DNA from: Climacium dendroides
Lineage: Eukaryota; Streptophyta; Bryopsida; Hypnales; Climaciaceae
Assembly (NCBI GenBank): GCA_950106755.1
Contig: OX467091.1
Coordinates: 8,821,538-8,885,537 of the forward strand
Reading direction: 5' to 3'
DNA: 64,000 bases
Shown: one piece after another, positions 63,631 through 64,000 of the stretch
How the letters are laid out: every line of letters begins with the position of its first letter
Position numbering within the stretch: the first letter of the stretch is position 1
Position numbers and translations under genes: made by a program
The notes under the pieces: model-generated
What the model was told of the DNA's origin: nothing
Seen by the model: the letters and a program-made list of their open reading frames with translations, nothing else
The model's database searches: none

Positions 63631-64000
63631 TTTCTTACCATGAATTTCTTCTTATTTGCTGTACTCTTAGCGTTTCGCCTGACATTGGACATTGTTGCTA
63701 TTGGGGCCGCTTCCCTCGGATTGCGTAGCCTCCCCATGAGTTCCCACACTTTTCTGGCTCCCAGAATGTTTGTTGACCACGAGGGCTTCTGCGCCACGAA
63801 GTGGTTGACCCTATTGTAGTACGCCGATATGTCGCGTAGTTTCTGGGCATCTGTAGACCAGACCACATAGCAATCCCATTGACGAAAGTTCTTGACAGTC
63901 TCTTCGTCAAGGTTTTGGTCCACCATCATTTTGCTGGCAGTCACATTGTGTTGCCCATTGATGATGTAGAAGTTCTTCCTTTCAAGTGCTAGCCAGTCCT

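Larger units (their letters stand above)
60744..64000 (-). pseudogene. ParB-like + beta-class DNA-methyltransferase-like protein, 5' end outside window
   Basis: Minus-strand exons: 63998-63639 (continues beyond the window), 63408-62056 (451 codons), 61721-60744; junctions GT-AG, phase 0. The first exon has YIINGQHNVTAS (63,933-63,968) followed by YYNRVN, the pattern of ParB/sulfiredoxin-like domains (GxHR becomes GQHN). The second has GVWDLRYTPNVV (DLRY at 62,572-62,583), in the place of DPPY motif IV. It ends in SVMSFFAGLKFTCAVM (62,056-62,103), like the FxGxG SAM-binding motif I of N4/N6-adenine or cytosine methyltransferases. The third exon completes the fold (SGVNVFAVGDLEE), then runs through a Ser/Lys-rich region, a coiled coil (ELKRRQELDQMMFDRQ) and a Pro/Ser-rich tail. 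In-frame TAGs stand at 61,671-61,673 and 61,056-61,058; the second could lie in a 63-nt intron ending TTTTGTTGTAG. Domains are inferred from motifs. Catalytic residues look degenerate. Confidence 0.55.

Overview
The window is nuclear DNA from a land plant. The evidence is two spliced Rab GTPase genes of the plant RABE (Rab8) class, GT-AG introns, a CACTA/En-Spm-type transposon end, an Emigrant/pogo-like element and many MITE-like elements. The RABE C-terminus, the spread of small DNA elements and a ParB/methyltransferase-like gene that I associate with bryophyte genomes suggest a non-seed plant such as a moss or liverwort. That placement is an inference.

Layout. 1-40.8 kb is AT-rich intergenic sequence with no gene I can support. 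It has GC-rich pockets (about 2.1-2.4, 5.5-6.3, 8.7-9.06, 15.2-15.6, 17.8-18.3 and 21.6-22.2 kb) and many repeats: minisatellites (7.6, 15.6-16.2, 33.2-33.5, 38.7 kb), terminal-inverted-repeat and foldback elements (3.1, 8.2, 17.3, 21.2, 26.8, 27.9, 28.5, 33.7, 34.1, 35.9 kb), and a family bounded by TTAA with inverted CCCC termini (10.35, 13.7, 39.2, 50.3 kb). 40.86-48.26 kb holds two head-to-tail RABE genes on the minus strand, each with eight coding exons and all G motifs intact (215 and 216 aa). 49.6-51.5 kb holds exon-like remnants of an unidentified gene split by a TTAA element. 52.08-53.51 kb is a foldback with arms of about 500 bp and a MITE between them.

53.9-64 kb is a transposon-like block with every gene-like part on the minus strand. 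A CACTA-type terminus lies at 53,905, followed by TGACGTC-like subterminal motifs. Next come a decayed Ptta/En-Spm-like gene (55.4-57.6 kb), a decayed HAD/FCP1-like phosphatase gene (58.57-60.49 kb), and a gene running off the right edge that joins a ParB-like domain to a beta-class DNA-methyltransferase-like domain (60.74-64 kb). A 20-bp imperfect palindrome (TCAGGTCGACCCGACCTGAA type) occurs nine times, only in the introns of the last two genes. It ties them together as parts of one element. In-frame stops and one frameshift show this copy is decaying.

The RABE pair serves secretory traffic to the plasma membrane. The rest of the window is mobile DNA or its remains. The most unusual content is the ParB-methyltransferase / HAD pair with its intron-restricted palindromes.
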